The notes: generated from the letters alone by a model not told the origin. Counted from the stretch's first letter, positions 1 through 9,449 are shown. The stretch: 64,000 bases of DNA from Rummeliibacillus sp. POC4 (GCF_003576525.1 NZ_QWUA01000005.1:62001-126000); one strand, 5' to 3'. Made by a program: numbers and translations.

Positions 1-2
1 TT

Positions 3-824
3 TCAGCTGTTATGCATGCAGGTATTGTAAATGCAGGAAGTATCATGCTGACACGTTTTGCACCACTTTTTAATGGTGATTCAGTACAAGTTGTTTTACT
101 TATTCTATCTAGTGTTTCCGTGTTAGTTGGAACAGGGATTATGCTCGTACAAGTTGACTATAAACGCCAACTTGTAGGTTCTACAATAGCACAAATGGGA
201 TTCATGTTAATCGAATGTGCTTTAGGAGCATATTTAGCTGCAATTACTCATGCAGTATTACATGGCCTGTTTAAGTCGACGTTATTCTTACAAGCTGGTT
301 CAGCTGCTAAACGAAGAGAACCAATAGTTCATAAACGCCAACTTTCTTCAGTGATCTGGATGATATTCGGTGGGGTATTAGGATTAGGTTTAGGCATTGC
401 ATTTTGGCTTACTTCTCCTACTGATGGGTATCAATTCGTAAGTGCAATTATTTTAGGGTGGTCTGTAGCTCTTGCTTGGACACAACTTGTTGCTTTTGGG
501 GCTGGACATATTGGAAGAATCGTAGGAGCGATTTTATTTGTTGGAGCGGCAATTATATTCCAATTAGTGCATACAGGATTCCATAGTCTTTTGTATGGTG
601 TCATCCCGAGCGAAACTACACAATCTATTTTTATGGGGATTTTACTTTTAAGCATTTTAATCGTTGCAAGTGTCATTGGAATATGGTCAATTCGTAAAAA
701 TTCCAAGACATCAATTACTATTTATCTTTGGTTAATACGTTTAGGTGAACCGAAAGGTAATTTAGTAGAAAGTCACCCAAAATATCTGACACAATTACTA
801 TCTCGAGGAGGTAACGTACATTGA
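3..824 (+). CDS. dabB: DabB inorganic carbon transporter subunit, NuoL-like (5' partial)
   Basis: C-terminal 273 residues of a proton-conducting membrane transporter of the NuoL/MrpA family. The frame is open to the left edge, and the motif HAGIVNAGSIMLTRFAP near the start is typical of the family's conserved core, so the true start lies outside the window. Several hydrophobic segments follow. The stop codon overlaps the TTG start of dabA by four bases (TTGA), which indicates translational coupling. Pairing with a DUF2309 (DabA) gene is what identifies it as DabB and not a respiratory complex I or Mrp subunit. From family knowledge, DabB couples ion flow to DabA-driven CO2 hydration and bicarbonate accumulation. 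Confidence 0.88.
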   Translation, partial: SAVMHAGIVNAGSIMLTRFAPLFNGDSVQVVLLILSSVSVLVGTGIMLVQVDYKRQLVGSTIAQMGFMLIECALGAYLAAITHAVLHGLFKSTLFLQAGSAAKRREPIVHKRQLSSVIWMIFGGVLGLGLGIAFWLTSPTDGYQFVSAIILGWSVALAWTQLVAFGAGHIGRIVGAILFVGAAIIFQLVHTGFHSLLYGVIPSETTQSIFMGILLLSILIVASVIGIWSIRKNSKTSITIYLWLIRLGEPKGNLVESHPKYLTQLLSRGGNVH

Positions 825-3427
825 GTACAGCATTAAATTTAAACTTTGAAAAGGAAAATAATTACCTTAGTTTTGATATTAATGATTTAGTGAAAGCCGC
901 TAGTGATACAATCGTACCGTTAGGAAACATCAACCAATTCGCAGCTCGTAGTCCTTGGTCAGAATTAGAACACCAAACCTTTGAACAAGTAGCGCGTCGA
1001 TTAAAAGATACATGTGATGTAGACATTTACCCAAATAAAGAAATGCTATTTTCTGCATATGAAAAAGATAAGATTGATCCAAAATATTTAGAAGCAGGAG
1101 TGTCAGCTTGGCTTGATCGACAAGGTTTAGAATTACCAAGAAGCGTTGCTGAGCAATACTGCCTTCACGCACTTAAGATTCATCAGCAAAATGATCATTT
1201 TTCACAAGATGAATTAAAAAAATTAGCATTAGAACTCAATCATTATAAACCACAAATCCCTCGAAATTATACAGTTCTTACAATTAGTCAACGTATCGAA
1301 AAGATGGGGAAAGAAAAAATAGCCGAGGAACTAAATATACACATGATTAAATGGTGTAAATTGTATTTGGATGAATCACAAGCTGTGTGGTCTATGCCTA
1401 ATCGAGAACAGGGGTTTTATAAAGCTTGGAAGGAAATAGTTCCATATGATCCAGCACTAAATCACCATTTGCGTAAACAATTGAAGCATTTACCTGAAGA
1501 TGCAGAACACGCTTTAAGGGATATGCTAATTGATTTAAAAGTTCCTGAATCTCAAAGACAAGATTATCTAGAAGCTCATTTACTTGCTTTACCAGGTTGG
1601 GCTGGGATGATGCTTTGGCGTTCTCAACAATCTACTCAAGAAGAAAAACTATTATTAGAATATTTAGCAGTTCGAGTATCTATGGAGTATGCAATGGTTC
1701 AATCATTTCTCCCACTACAATCTCAAAAAGATGAGGAAGTATCTATTGAGTCATTGCTACTCAATTGGACTAGATGGGGCAATATGCAAATTTCTGATTG
1801 GTCAAAATTAACAGCTACAGAAACAAGAGCGCGTTTGTTACTTGCTGACCGTTTTGATGAATTTGTTTGCAGTCGACTTTGGTTAGAGGCGTGGGAGAAA
1901 ACATATGAAGCTCAAATAAAAGAAATGATCTCATCACAGCAAAGAAAAGTAAAAGTACAAACAGATTCTATTAAGGCACAATTTGCTTTTTGTATTGATG
2001 TGCGATCAGAACCTTTCCGTCGACAACTAGAAAAAGTTGGTCCTTTCGAAACATTTGGAACTGCTGGCTTTTTCGGTTTACCGATTGAAACAACAAAACT
2101 CGGAAGTAAGCATAGTCATGAATCTTTACCTATTATGTTTAAACCTCAGTATAAAGTAGTTGAAGCAGCATCTGATACCGACTTAAAACAATATAAGGAA
2201 CGTGAAAATACAGCTAATTCTCTGAACTATACATTCCATATGATGAAACATAACATGTTTACAAACTTATTATTGCCAGAGATTAGTGGCCCTTGGCTAA
2301 GCTTACAAACCTTAGCGAGAAGTTTTGTGCCACAGAAAGCTGGCAAAGCAATACGTAAGATGAGAGAAAAATGGTTACACAAGCCAGCTACAAAACTTTC
2401 ACTTGACCATATGCATACAATTGACGCTGAGTTACCAGTAGGATTTTCTGAAAAAGAGCAACTATTTTATGCACGACAAGCTTTGAAAATGATGGGGCTG
2501 ACAGATCACTTTGCACCATTAGTTGTTATTTGTGGTCATGCTAGTCATAGTACAAATAATCCGTATTCTTCTTCTCTAGATTGTGGTGCATGTGGGGGAG
2601 CTTCTAGTGCATTTAATGCACGTGTATTAGCAACTTTATGTAATCTCCCGAAAGTAAGAGAAATGTTAAAACAAGATCATATAGTTATTCCTCAAGATAC
2701 TATTTTTGTAGCAGCTGAGCATATCACATCACTCGATGAGCTTCATTTTGTTTATGTTCCAGAACTTACTGAAGAAGCACAAGAATCATTAGAGTATGTA
2801 CAAACAAAATTGCCAGAAGTTCGAAAAGAAGCTAATGCAGAAAGAATCGTTCAATTACCTACTTTAGAAACAAATTGCAAAAATCCGAGTGAAGAGATTC
2901 AACGTTTTGCAGAGGACTGGAGTGAGGTACGCCCGGAATGGGGATTGTCCCGTAATGCAGCATTTATCATTGGGGAACGTAAACTTACTGAAGCATGTGA
3001 TTTGGAAGGTAGGGCTTTCCTTCATAATTATAATTGGAAGTATGATGAGAATGGTGAAATACTGGCCAAAATTATTGCAGGACCAGCTAAAGTTGCACAA
3101 TGGATTAACCTGCAATATTTTGCATCTACTGTAGCACCTCATTATTACGGAAGTGGCAACAAGACTACTCAAACTATAACTGCAGGTGCAGGAGTTATGC
3201 AGGGGAATGCAAGTGATCTATTATTTGGTCTTCCATGGCAGTCTGTTATGAAATCGGATGATGAGGCCTATCATGAACCTTTGCGCTTATTGGTAGTGAT
3301 TCAAGCCCCCAAAAAACATATCCAAAGGCTATTAGAAAGTAATCCAGCATTTCTTCAAAAAATACACCATGGTTGGATTCGATTATCATCAATTGATTCT
3401 GATGGCACATGGATAAGCTGGTCATAA
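821..3427 (+). CDS. dabA: DabA inorganic carbon transporter subunit (DUF2309/UPF0753)
   Basis: 868-aa DUF2309 protein, the catalytic, beta-carbonic-anhydrase-like half of the DAB bicarbonate accumulation system. The four expected zinc ligands are present: C391 and D393 in FCIDVRSE, H573 in CGHASHSTNNPYSSS and C588 in DCGACGG. The start is TTG at 821, placed by the strong GAGGAGGT site at 806-813; it overlaps the dabB stop by four bases. DUF2294 and a carbonic-anhydrase-like gene follow in the same direction up to a terminator at 4361, so these four genes form one operon. The protein is expected to sit on the cytoplasmic face of the membrane with DabB. Confidence 0.93.
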   Translation: MSTALNLNFEKENNYLSFDINDLVKAASDTIVPLGNINQFAARSPWSELEHQTFEQVARRLKDTCDVDIYPNKEMLFSAYEKDKIDPKYLEAGVSAWLDRQGLELPRSVAEQYCLHALKIHQQNDHFSQDELKKLALELNHYKPQIPRNYTVLTISQRIEKMGKEKIAEELNIHMIKWCKLYLDESQAVWSMPNREQGFYKAWKEIVPYDPALNHHLRKQLKHLPEDAEHALRDMLIDLKVPESQRQDYLEAHLLALPGWAGMMLWRSQQSTQEEKLLLEYLAVRVSMEYAMVQSFLPLQSQKDEEVSIESLLLNWTRWGNMQISDWSKLTATETRARLLLADRFDEFVCSRLWLEAWEKTYEAQIKEMISSQQRKVKVQTDSIKAQFAFCIDVRSEPFRRQLEKVGPFETFGTAGFFGLPIETTKLGSKHSHESLPIMFKPQYKVVEAASDTDLKQYKERENTANSLNYTFHMMKHNMFTNLLLPEISGPWLSLQTLARSFVPQKAGKAIRKMREKWLHKPATKLSLDHMHTIDAELPVGFSEKEQLFYARQALKMMGLTDHFAPLVVICGHASHSTNNPYSSSLDCGACGGASSAFNARVLATLCNLPKVREMLKQDHIVIPQDTIFVAAEHITSLDELHFVYVPELTEEAQESLEYVQTKLPEVRKEANAERIVQLPTLETNCKNPSEEIQRFAEDWSEVRPEWGLSRNAAFIIGERKLTEACDLEGRAFLHNYNWKYDENGEILAKIIAGPAKVAQWINLQYFASTVAPHYYGSGNKTTQTITAGAGVMQGNASDLLFGLPWQSVMKSDDEAYHEPLRLLVVIQAPKKHIQRLLESNPAFLQKIHHGWIRLSSIDSDGTWISWS

Positions 3428-3495
3428 TCATTTACTTTGATGTTATGGTATTATAACTGTTATCACAAAATGATTATTTATAGGGGATAGGAACA

Positions 3496-3861
3496 ATGGA
3501 TAAAACAAAAGGAACTATGGAATCAGAAATAAGTAAAGCATTAACTCATTGGGAAAAGAGTTATCTAGGACGGGGATCAGTTTCAGTTAAGTCTGATATA
3601 TTACGCGATATGATTATTGTAGATTTACGTGGGATCCTGACAAAAGCTGAATACTCCGTGTGCAAAAATAAGGAAGGACTACTATCAGTAAAAGAACACC
3701 GTAATAGCTTGGTAGAATCAGGTTTGGATGAATTAAAACAAATCATTCTAGATATTACAGGTGAAGAAGTAGTAAGTTTTCACACCGACCTTAGTACTAA
3801 AACTGGAGAACGTGTAATGCTGTTTAAACTTTCAGCTGATTTGCAAAGTAAATTATCCTAG
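3496..3861 (+). CDS. DUF2294 domain protein
   Basis: 121-aa soluble protein matching the DUF2294 family over its whole length: an N-terminal helix with EISKALTHWEKSYLGRGSVSVK, then the core LRDMIIVDLRGILTKAE and the C-terminal motif ISFHTDLSTKTGERVMLFKL-like segment (here VVSFHTDLSTKTGERVM). The biochemical role of this family is not known to me. It begins with ATG, preceded by AGGGGATAGGAAC. It is third in the dabB-dabA operon, 68 bases after dabA, and repeated association of such genes with carbon or ion transporters suggests a regulatory or accessory role, but this is inference. Confidence 0.8.
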   Translation: MDKTKGTMESEISKALTHWEKSYLGRGSVSVKSDILRDMIIVDLRGILTKAEYSVCKNKEGLLSVKEHRNSLVESGLDELKQIILDITGEEVVSFHTDLSTKTGERVMLFKLSADLQSKLS

Positions 3862-3882
3862 ACAAAAATTGAGGTGAAGTTA

Positions 3883-4347
3883 ATGTGTAGAAATGGAAAA
3901 AAGAAAACTCTATTCATAATAGATGGCGAATACAAATTGGAATTTTTGATGAAACAGGCTAATATTATGGACCCTGAAAATTTAGTAGTAGTAGAAAATA
4001 ATGGGGCATTAATTTCACAATATTTTGATGAGATAATGAGAGAAATAATTATAGTTGTTTATAAAGAAAATATTGAAGAAATTTTTGTAGTTGCTTCAAA
4101 AAAATATGCACGGAATACAAAAGAAGTAGTAAGTAGAATATATGAGAATAAAAAAATGAAAGATAAAATACAAGAGCTAGATTATTTATTTAAAACTTGT
4201 AAGCCTGAATTTGCAGGAAATAGTGTTAGCGAATGGCTACAAAACACTAATAATATAGTAGAAACGTTGAAATCTAATGTAAATATGATTAAAACTCACC
4301 CTTTACTTCCACCTCATGTGCAAGTGACTGAATTATATATTGATTAA
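3883..4347 (+). CDS. Beta-carbonic anhydrase-like protein lacking zinc ligands
   Basis: 154 aa from the ATG at 3883, chosen because GAGGTG at 3871-3876 lies six bases upstream; the GTG at 3874 sits inside that site. The C-terminus (WLQ, ETLKSNVNMIKTHPLLPPHVQV, ELYID) and the middle (NNGALISQYFDEIMREIIIV) align without gaps to the intact beta-carbonic anhydrase at 60902-61465. All metal-site positions differ: the Cys, Asp, Arg, His and Cys of CMDTR and GHYDCG are replaced by residues D14, E16, K18, S72 and Y75. It should not bind catalytic zinc in the usual way. Its position as last gene of the dab operon suggests a regulatory or structural partner of DabA. The function is unknown. Confidence 0.72.
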   Translation: MCRNGKKKTLFIIDGEYKLEFLMKQANIMDPENLVVVENNGALISQYFDEIMREIIIVVYKENIEEIFVVASKKYARNTKEVVSRIYENKKMKDKIQELDYLFKTCKPEFAGNSVSEWLQNTNNIVETLKSNVNMIKTHPLLPPHVQVTELYID

Positions 4348-4360
4348 TAATAGAAATACG

Positions 4361-4392
4361 GAGAAGCCAACAAATTTGTTGGCTTCTTTTAT
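4361..4392 (+). terminator. Terminator of the dab operon
   Basis: GAAGCCAACAAA and TTTGTTGGCTTC form a perfect 12-bp stem with almost no loop, followed by TTTTATT. It lies 14 bases after the carbonic-anhydrase-like gene. The preceding A residues mean it can also end transcripts from the minus strand. Confidence 0.85.
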
Positions 4393-4394
4393 TA

Positions 4395-4574
4395 CTATAG
4401 AGAGCCTTCCAAATCGTCTAATGTTAATAGTAGTTTATGTAAATCGATAATACAGTCTTCAACATGATAACAACAGTCAAAATGGAGGCTATAAATAATA
4501 GATGTTATTTTATTTCTAACGTCTTCATATACAAGGTTATTATTATTTGTAATGTGCTGCTCCAAATGATTCAA
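4395..4574 (-). CDS. Possible small acidic protein, 59 aa
   Basis: Open frame on the minus strand starting with TTG at 4574 behind GGAAGGA (nine-base spacing) and ending at 4395, immediately before the 4361-4392 hairpin, which could serve as its terminator. The predicted product begins MNHLEQHITNNNN and ends LLLTLDDLEGSL; it is helical, mildly acidic and has two adjacent Cys (DCCYH). I do not recognise the family. The fit between ribosome binding site, frame and terminator is the main support; a chance open frame cannot be excluded. Confidence 0.4.
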   Translation of the reverse strand: MNHLEQHITNNNNLVYEDVRNKITSIIYSLHFDCCYHVEDCIIDLHKLLLTLDDLEGSL

Positions 4575-4717
4575 ACAAAATCATCCTTCCATTATTAGTT
4601 TTCTATTAGTATGTCTAAAAAGTTATAGATTTATTCTATTAAATTAAAAATAACAACAGATTTTAATAAATTGTTAAACGTCTGTTTAAAAGGGCTAAAT
4701 TACATATAATAATCATA

Positions 4718-4757
4718 AAAAAACAGTTGGAAGAGGTATCATCCTCCAACTGCTTTT
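4718..4757 (-). terminator. Terminator of lytH
   Basis: CAGTTGGA...TCCAACTG hairpin just downstream of lytH. Read on the minus strand it is followed by a run of seven T, and the opposite side also has T-rich sequence, so it may work in both directions. Confidence 0.8.
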
Positions 4758-4769
4758 TCTTGAATAAGA

Positions 4770-5780
4770 TTAACCATTTTGCTTTTGTTTCGCTTCTTTT
4801 GTTTGTCTTTCCCATAGTAAAAGGGATGGGTAAGGATCAAACGCCCATTCAGTACGACCATTAAATTTATAAATGCCGTAATGGAGATGTGGTGGGAATT
4901 TACCTGATGTACCTTCTTTTCCATATCCAGAACTACCGACAAATCCGATAACTTTTCCAGGCTCTACAATATCGCCTACTTGAATGTCTTTGCTGTATGA
5001 AGATAAATGGGCATAGTAATGATAAGAATTATTTTGATCCCTTATACCAATTCGCCATCCGCCAAACTGATTCCATCCTTTTGTTTCAACTACACCATAG
5101 GAAGCAGAGAGTACAGGAGTTCCATACCCAGCAAATACATCTGTTCCTTCGTGAATTCTTCTTCCACCCCATCCGCGGTTGGCTCCCCAAGTTCCTCTAT
5201 AGCTGTAATCGTAGCCAAGTGTAATCGGAAATGAATGCTTGTCCAAGTTGAGGGTATTAAAATGCTCAAATAATTTTGCATTAGTTAAGATTTGGTTTAC
5301 TACTTTATCGTCTTTGTAATAATCCCATAATGCTAATTTGAAGTCATTTAGGGTAGGACCAAATTGACTTAGATATGTTGCCATTGTAAACATGACATCT
5401 TTATCATCATCAGAGTTTGCAATACCATCCTTATTTCCGTCAAGCCCCATTCCGCCAAAATAATTAATCGTTGCTGGTGAAGTATCTTGGATTAAAGGAT
5501 TGAATGGACCAGCCCAGAATTCGTCCGAAAATTGAATAGCGATGACGCTATTACGTTTGGGGATATCTTTTCGAACTAATTGTATATTCCGCTCATATTG
5601 ATCAACGGCAGCCAAAAAATACCAAGGAACAAGTAAACGTTCATATTGTACGTAATGGTTCATCCGCTGCTTCAAAATCTCTTCTCTTGAAGGAGTGGTT
5701 CCTTTTGCGTATGCATCCAAAGAGAATAATGTGCTAAATATCATGATACAAGTTATTACAGAAAGTAAATTCCTGGGCAA
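4770..5780 (-). CDS. lytH: L-Ala-D-Glu endopeptidase LytH-like, M23 family
   Basis: Secreted M23 zinc peptidase related to B. subtilis LytH, which trims peptidoglycan side chains to single L-alanine during late sporulation. From the TTG start at 5780 (behind AAAGGAGG, nine-base spacing; an upstream ATG at 5807 would lie before that site) the product is 336 aa. Residues 1-25 form a signal peptide ending AYA. The C-terminal M23 domain has H210 and D214 in HEGTD, H258 in YYAHL and H298/H300 in PPHLHY, a complete metal and catalytic set. A calcium-loop-like stretch DGNKDGIANSDDD lies in the middle of the protein. Neighbouring prkA, yhbH and spoVR fit a sporulation role. Confidence 0.87.
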   Translation of the reverse strand: MPRNLLSVITCIMIFSTLFSLDAYAKGTTPSREEILKQRMNHYVQYERLLVPWYFLAAVDQYERNIQLVRKDIPKRNSVIAIQFSDEFWAGPFNPLIQDTSPATINYFGGMGLDGNKDGIANSDDDKDVMFTMATYLSQFGPTLNDFKLALWDYYKDDKVVNQILTNAKLFEHFNTLNLDKHSFPITLGYDYSYRGTWGANRGWGGRRIHEGTDVFAGYGTPVLSASYGVVETKGWNQFGGWRIGIRDQNNSYHYYAHLSSYSKDIQVGDIVEPGKVIGFVGSSGYGKEGTSGKFPPHLHYGIYKFNGRTEWAFDPYPSLLLWERQTKEAKQKQNG

Positions 5781-6017
5781 ATTTATACATCCTCCTTTCC
5801 ATATCAATTAGAATATCCGAAAATTCATTTTCCATGAGCAAAAATTACATATTGTTTATCAGTTTGTCTATCCTATTGATATAGGTTCAAGTCTTTTTTG
5901 ATTAACAAATGATGACTAGTTAAATAAAGCAAAACAATTTTCATCACAAAGAAAAAAGATTTTTACCATAAAGAGTAGTTTTTCTCTAAATAAAATTCAT
6001 CAAAAAAATAGTAATGG

Positions 6018-6046
6018 TTATCATTAACCCTCCAATTTCATACTAT
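6018..6046 (+). promoter_or_regulatory. Possible sigma-E-type promoter upstream of prkA
   Basis: CATACTAT at 6039-6046 matches the sigma-E -10 pattern (CATACANT) at seven of eight positions; a weak -35 (TTATCAT) lies 14 bases upstream. In B. subtilis prkA is a sigma-E gene. The match is suggestive only. Confidence 0.35.
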
Positions 6047-6064
6047 GAAATAAAACAGGCCTGA

Positions 6065-7975
6065 ATGGAGGGAAAAGCTATAGACATCTTAAACAAGTTT
6101 AAGAGTTATCGTGAAGAAGAAAACAGGCTTAGATGGGAAGGGACTTTTGCTGAGTATTTAAATATTGTAAAAGAAAGACCTGAAGTAGCTCAAACAGCAC
6201 ATTCGCGCGTGTACAATATGATTAAAAGTTCTGGTTTAGAGGAAAAAGACGGGAAAAAGTTATATCAATTTTTTGGAAAAGAAATTTTTGGGCTTGAATC
6301 AGCAATTGAAAGACTGGTTGAGGAATATTTTCATCCAGCAGCTAGAAGATTAGATGTGCGTAAACGGATTTTATTATTAATGGGACCAGTAAGTGGTGGT
6401 AAATCGACAATTGTGACATTACTAAAAAGAGGATTGGAGCAATATTCACGAACAGATGAGGGAGCCGTTTATGCCATTAAGGGATGTCCGATGCATGAAG
6501 ATCCACTGCACCTTATTCCTCATCACCTGCGAGATGATTTCTTTGACGAATTTGGTATTCGTATAGAGGGGAATTTATCTCCATTGAACACAATGCGACT
6601 TGAGCAAGAGTATGGGGGACGCATTGAAGATGTGATGGTTGAAAGGATTTTCTTCTCTGAAGACAAACGTGTTGGTATTGGAACATTCACACCATCTGAT
6701 CCTAAATCGCAAGACATAGCCGACTTAACAGGTAGTATCGATTTTTCTACAATTGCAGAGTTTGGCTCTGAATCAGATCCACGCGCTTACCGTTTCGATG
6801 GGGAGTTAAACAAAGCTAACCGAGGTATGATGGAATTCCAAGAAATGCTGAAATTAGACGAAAAATTCTTATGGAACCTTTTATCTCTCACCCAAGAAGG
6901 TAACTTTAAAGCAGGAAGATTTGCATTAATTAGTGCAGACGAACTGATTGTTGCTCATACAAACGAAACAGAATATCGCTCGTTTATCTCCAATAAAAAG
7001 AACGAAGCACTGCATTCGAGAATTATTGTCATGCCTATACCTTATAACTTAAAAGTCAGTCAAGAAGAAAAAATTTATGAAAAAATGATTAGAGAAAGTG
7101 ACATGAAGCATATTCATATCGCACCTCATGCGCTAAAAGCTGCAGCAATTTTCTCAGTATTAACTCGACTTGAAATTCCGAAAAAGCAAGGTATCGATTT
7201 AGTTAAGAAAATGCGTCTATACGATGGAGAAAGTGTTGAGGGATATAACTCAGTGGATGTGGATGATTTAAAAAAGGAATATCCAAATGAAGGTATGAAT
7301 GGAATCGATCCACGTTATATTATTAATCGAATTTCTTCTGCAATTATTCGTAAGAAAGTTCCATCTATCAATGCATTAGATGTATTACTGTCACTTAAGG
7401 ATGGGCTTGACCAACATGCATCTATTAGCCAAGAAGATAAAGAAAAATATATGAATTACATTGCTGTTGCAAGAAGAGAATATGATGAAATTGCGAAAAA
7501 TGAGGTACAAAAAGCATTTGTTTATTCCTATGAAGAATCTGCAAAAACACTGATGAATAATTATCTTGATAATGTCGAAGCCTTCTGTAACAAAAACAAA
7601 TTGCGCGATCCTCTTACTGGTGAAGAGATGAATCCTGATGAAAAGTTAATGCGTTCGATTGAAGAGCAAATAGGCATTTCAGAGAACGCGAAAAAAGGAT
7701 TCCGCGAAGAAATCCTTATACGTATATCCGCTTATGCAAGAAAAGGAAAACGTTTTGAGTATAATTCTCATGAAAGATTAAGAGAAGCTATACAAAAGAA
7801 ATTGTTTGCCGATTTGAAAGATGTTGTGAAGATTACAACTTCTTCAAAAACACCAGATGAAACACAACTTAAGAAGATCAATGAGGTTGTTGCTACATTA
7901 ATCGATGAACATGGGTATAACTCAACTTCAGCTAACGAATTGTTACAATATGTAGGTAGCTTATTGAATCGTTAA
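6065..7975 (+). CDS. prkA: PrkA, AAA+ ATPase/serine protein kinase family
   Basis: Cytoplasmic PrkA (YeaG-like) protein: N-terminal AAA+ ATPase domain with P-loop LLMGPVSGGKST, followed by the C-terminal PrkA domain. It was first described as a serine kinase, and later work on B. subtilis reported ATP-dependent protease activity affecting sporulation. Annotated here from ATG 6065 (636 aa), but that codon lacks a good ribosome binding site. The B. subtilis-like N-terminus (M-DIL) would start at codon ATA 6080, seven bases after a perfect GGAGGG at 6067-6072, so initiation at AUA is possible and would give 631 aa. A terminator follows at 7986, and yhbH and spoVR lie downstream. Confidence 0.93.
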   Translation: MEGKAIDILNKFKSYREEENRLRWEGTFAEYLNIVKERPEVAQTAHSRVYNMIKSSGLEEKDGKKLYQFFGKEIFGLESAIERLVEEYFHPAARRLDVRKRILLLMGPVSGGKSTIVTLLKRGLEQYSRTDEGAVYAIKGCPMHEDPLHLIPHHLRDDFFDEFGIRIEGNLSPLNTMRLEQEYGGRIEDVMVERIFFSEDKRVGIGTFTPSDPKSQDIADLTGSIDFSTIAEFGSESDPRAYRFDGELNKANRGMMEFQEMLKLDEKFLWNLLSLTQEGNFKAGRFALISADELIVAHTNETEYRSFISNKKNEALHSRIIVMPIPYNLKVSQEEKIYEKMIRESDMKHIHIAPHALKAAAIFSVLTRLEIPKKQGIDLVKKMRLYDGESVEGYNSVDVDDLKKEYPNEGMNGIDPRYIINRISSAIIRKKVPSINALDVLLSLKDGLDQHASISQEDKEKYMNYIAVARREYDEIAKNEVQKAFVYSYEESAKTLMNNYLDNVEAFCNKNKLRDPLTGEEMNPDEKLMRSIEEQIGISENAKKGFREEILIRISAYARKGKRFEYNSHERLREAIQKKLFADLKDVVKITTSSKTPDETQLKKINEVVATLIDEHGYNSTSANELLQYVGSLLNR

Positions 7976-7985
7976 GCACCGAATA

Positions 7986-8023
7986 GGAGTGTCCACATAA
8001 TTTTTAGGACACTCCATTTTTTT
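7986..8023 (+). terminator. Terminator of prkA
   Basis: GGAGTGTCC and GGACACTCC form a perfect 9-bp stem followed by ATTTTTTTATC, ten bases after the prkA stop. Confidence 0.88.
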
Positions 8024-8164
8024 ATCTTAAAAAGTTAAATAATTATAAAAGTTAGCATAGTATAAGAAAAGGATTTTTTCTACAACTAGGATTAAAATGA
8101 TAGCTTTCTAGATGATGAATATGTGAGTAAAAAATTTTTTAATAATAGATAGGTGAGGATGAAA

Positions 8165-9340
8165 ATGACTGAAAATTCGAATAAGCAATTTGTCATATCT
8201 CAGGAAAATTGGTCTCTTCATCGTAAAGGACACCAAGATCAACAACGTCATATGGAAAAAGTAAAAGAAGCCATTCAAAATAATTTACCTGACATAGTTA
8301 GTGAAGAAAACATTATTATGTCAAACGGGCGCGATGTTATCAAAATACCAATTCGTTCCTTAGATGAATATAAAATTCGCTATAACTACGGTAAGTCGAA
8401 GCACGTTGGCCAAGGAAAAGGGGATAGCAAGATTGGTGATGTTGTAGCCCGTGATGGCAGCGGAGAGAAACAACAAGGACCAGGAAGAGGAAAAAAAGCA
8501 GGCGATGCTGCCGGCGAAGATTATTATGAAGCAGAAGTGAGCATTGAAGAAGTCCAAAATGTGCTATTTAAAGAATTAGAGTTACCGAACTTACAAGAGA
8601 AAGAAAAAGCGGATATTACAACTGAAAAAATAGAATTCAATGATATTCGCAAAAAAGGGCTTATGGGAAATATCGATAAAAAGCGAACAATTTTAAACGC
8701 CATTAAACGTAATGCGATGAAAGGAAATGCGTCCATTGCTCCTATTCATAATGATGATTTACGTTTCAAGACATGGGATGAGGTAGTAAAGCCTGAATCT
8801 AGAGCAGTAGTATTGGCTATGATGGATACAAGTGGATCGATGGGAAGTTTTGAAAAATATTGTGCAAGAAGTTTCTTCTTTTGGATGACAAGATTTTTAC
8901 GTTCGAAGTATGAAACGGTTGAAATTGAATTTATAGCGCATCATACAATGGCCAAAGTGGTAACGGAAGAAGAGTTTTTTACAAAAGGAGAAAGTGGAGG
9001 GACGATTTGTTCATCTGCTTATTCAAAAGCATTGGAATTGATACAGGAAAAATATAATCCAGCAAGATATAATATTTATCCCGTTCATTTTTCAGATGGT
9101 GAAAATATGTCAACAGACAATGAGATTTGTGTTCGTTTAGTTCAAGAATTGATGAAGGTTTCAAGTATGTTTGGCTATGGTGAAGTAAACCCACATAATC
9201 GTTTTTCAACCCTTATGTATAACTATAAAAAAATTGAAAATAAGAAATTTAGACATTATGTTTTGAAAAGTAAAAGCGACGTGTATGAAGCATTAAAATG
9301 CTTTTTCCAAAAAGAACAACCTGAAGCTACTGCAAAATAA
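8165..9340 (+). CDS. yhbH: YhbH, DUF444 protein with von Willebrand A-like fold
   Basis: 391-aa DUF444 (YeaH/YhbH) protein involved in sporulation in Bacillus; biochemical role not established. The N-terminus [21 protein letters not shown] and the segment [21 protein letters not shown] are family signatures. A metal-ion-dependent adhesion-site motif DTSGSMGS begins the C-terminal VWA-like domain. A Gly/Lys-rich linker ([14 protein letters not shown]) separates the two. ATG 8165 is preferred over GTG 8153 and ATG 8159 because AGGTGAGG at 8151-8158 then has six-base spacing. It follows prkA, as yeaH follows yeaG in enterobacteria, and the two are thought to act together. Confidence 0.92.
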   Translation: MTENSNKQFVISQENWSLHRKGHQDQQRHMEKVKEAIQNNLPDIVSEENIIMSNGRDVIKIPIRSLDEYKIRYNYGKSKHVGQGKGDSKIGDVVARDGSGEKQQGPGRGKKAGDAAGEDYYEAEVSIEEVQNVLFKELELPNLQEKEKADITTEKIEFNDIRKKGLMGNIDKKRTILNAIKRNAMKGNASIAPIHNDDLRFKTWDEVVKPESRAVVLAMMDTSGSMGSFEKYCARSFFFWMTRFLRSKYETVEIEFIAHHTMAKVVTEEEFFTKGESGGTICSSAYSKALELIQEKYNPARYNIYPVHFSDGENMSTDNEICVRLVQELMKVSSMFGYGEVNPHNRFSTLMYNYKKIENKKFRHYVLKSKSDVYEALKCFFQKEQPEATAK

Positions 9341-9449
9341 TCTATCTTCGTTTTTTAACGAAAAGTCTAGGATATTACTAGCCTTTCAAAACTCAACAGT
9401 ATTGTTCAACGGAGCCTATTTTAAAAAATGGTGCGGAGGGATTCCATAA

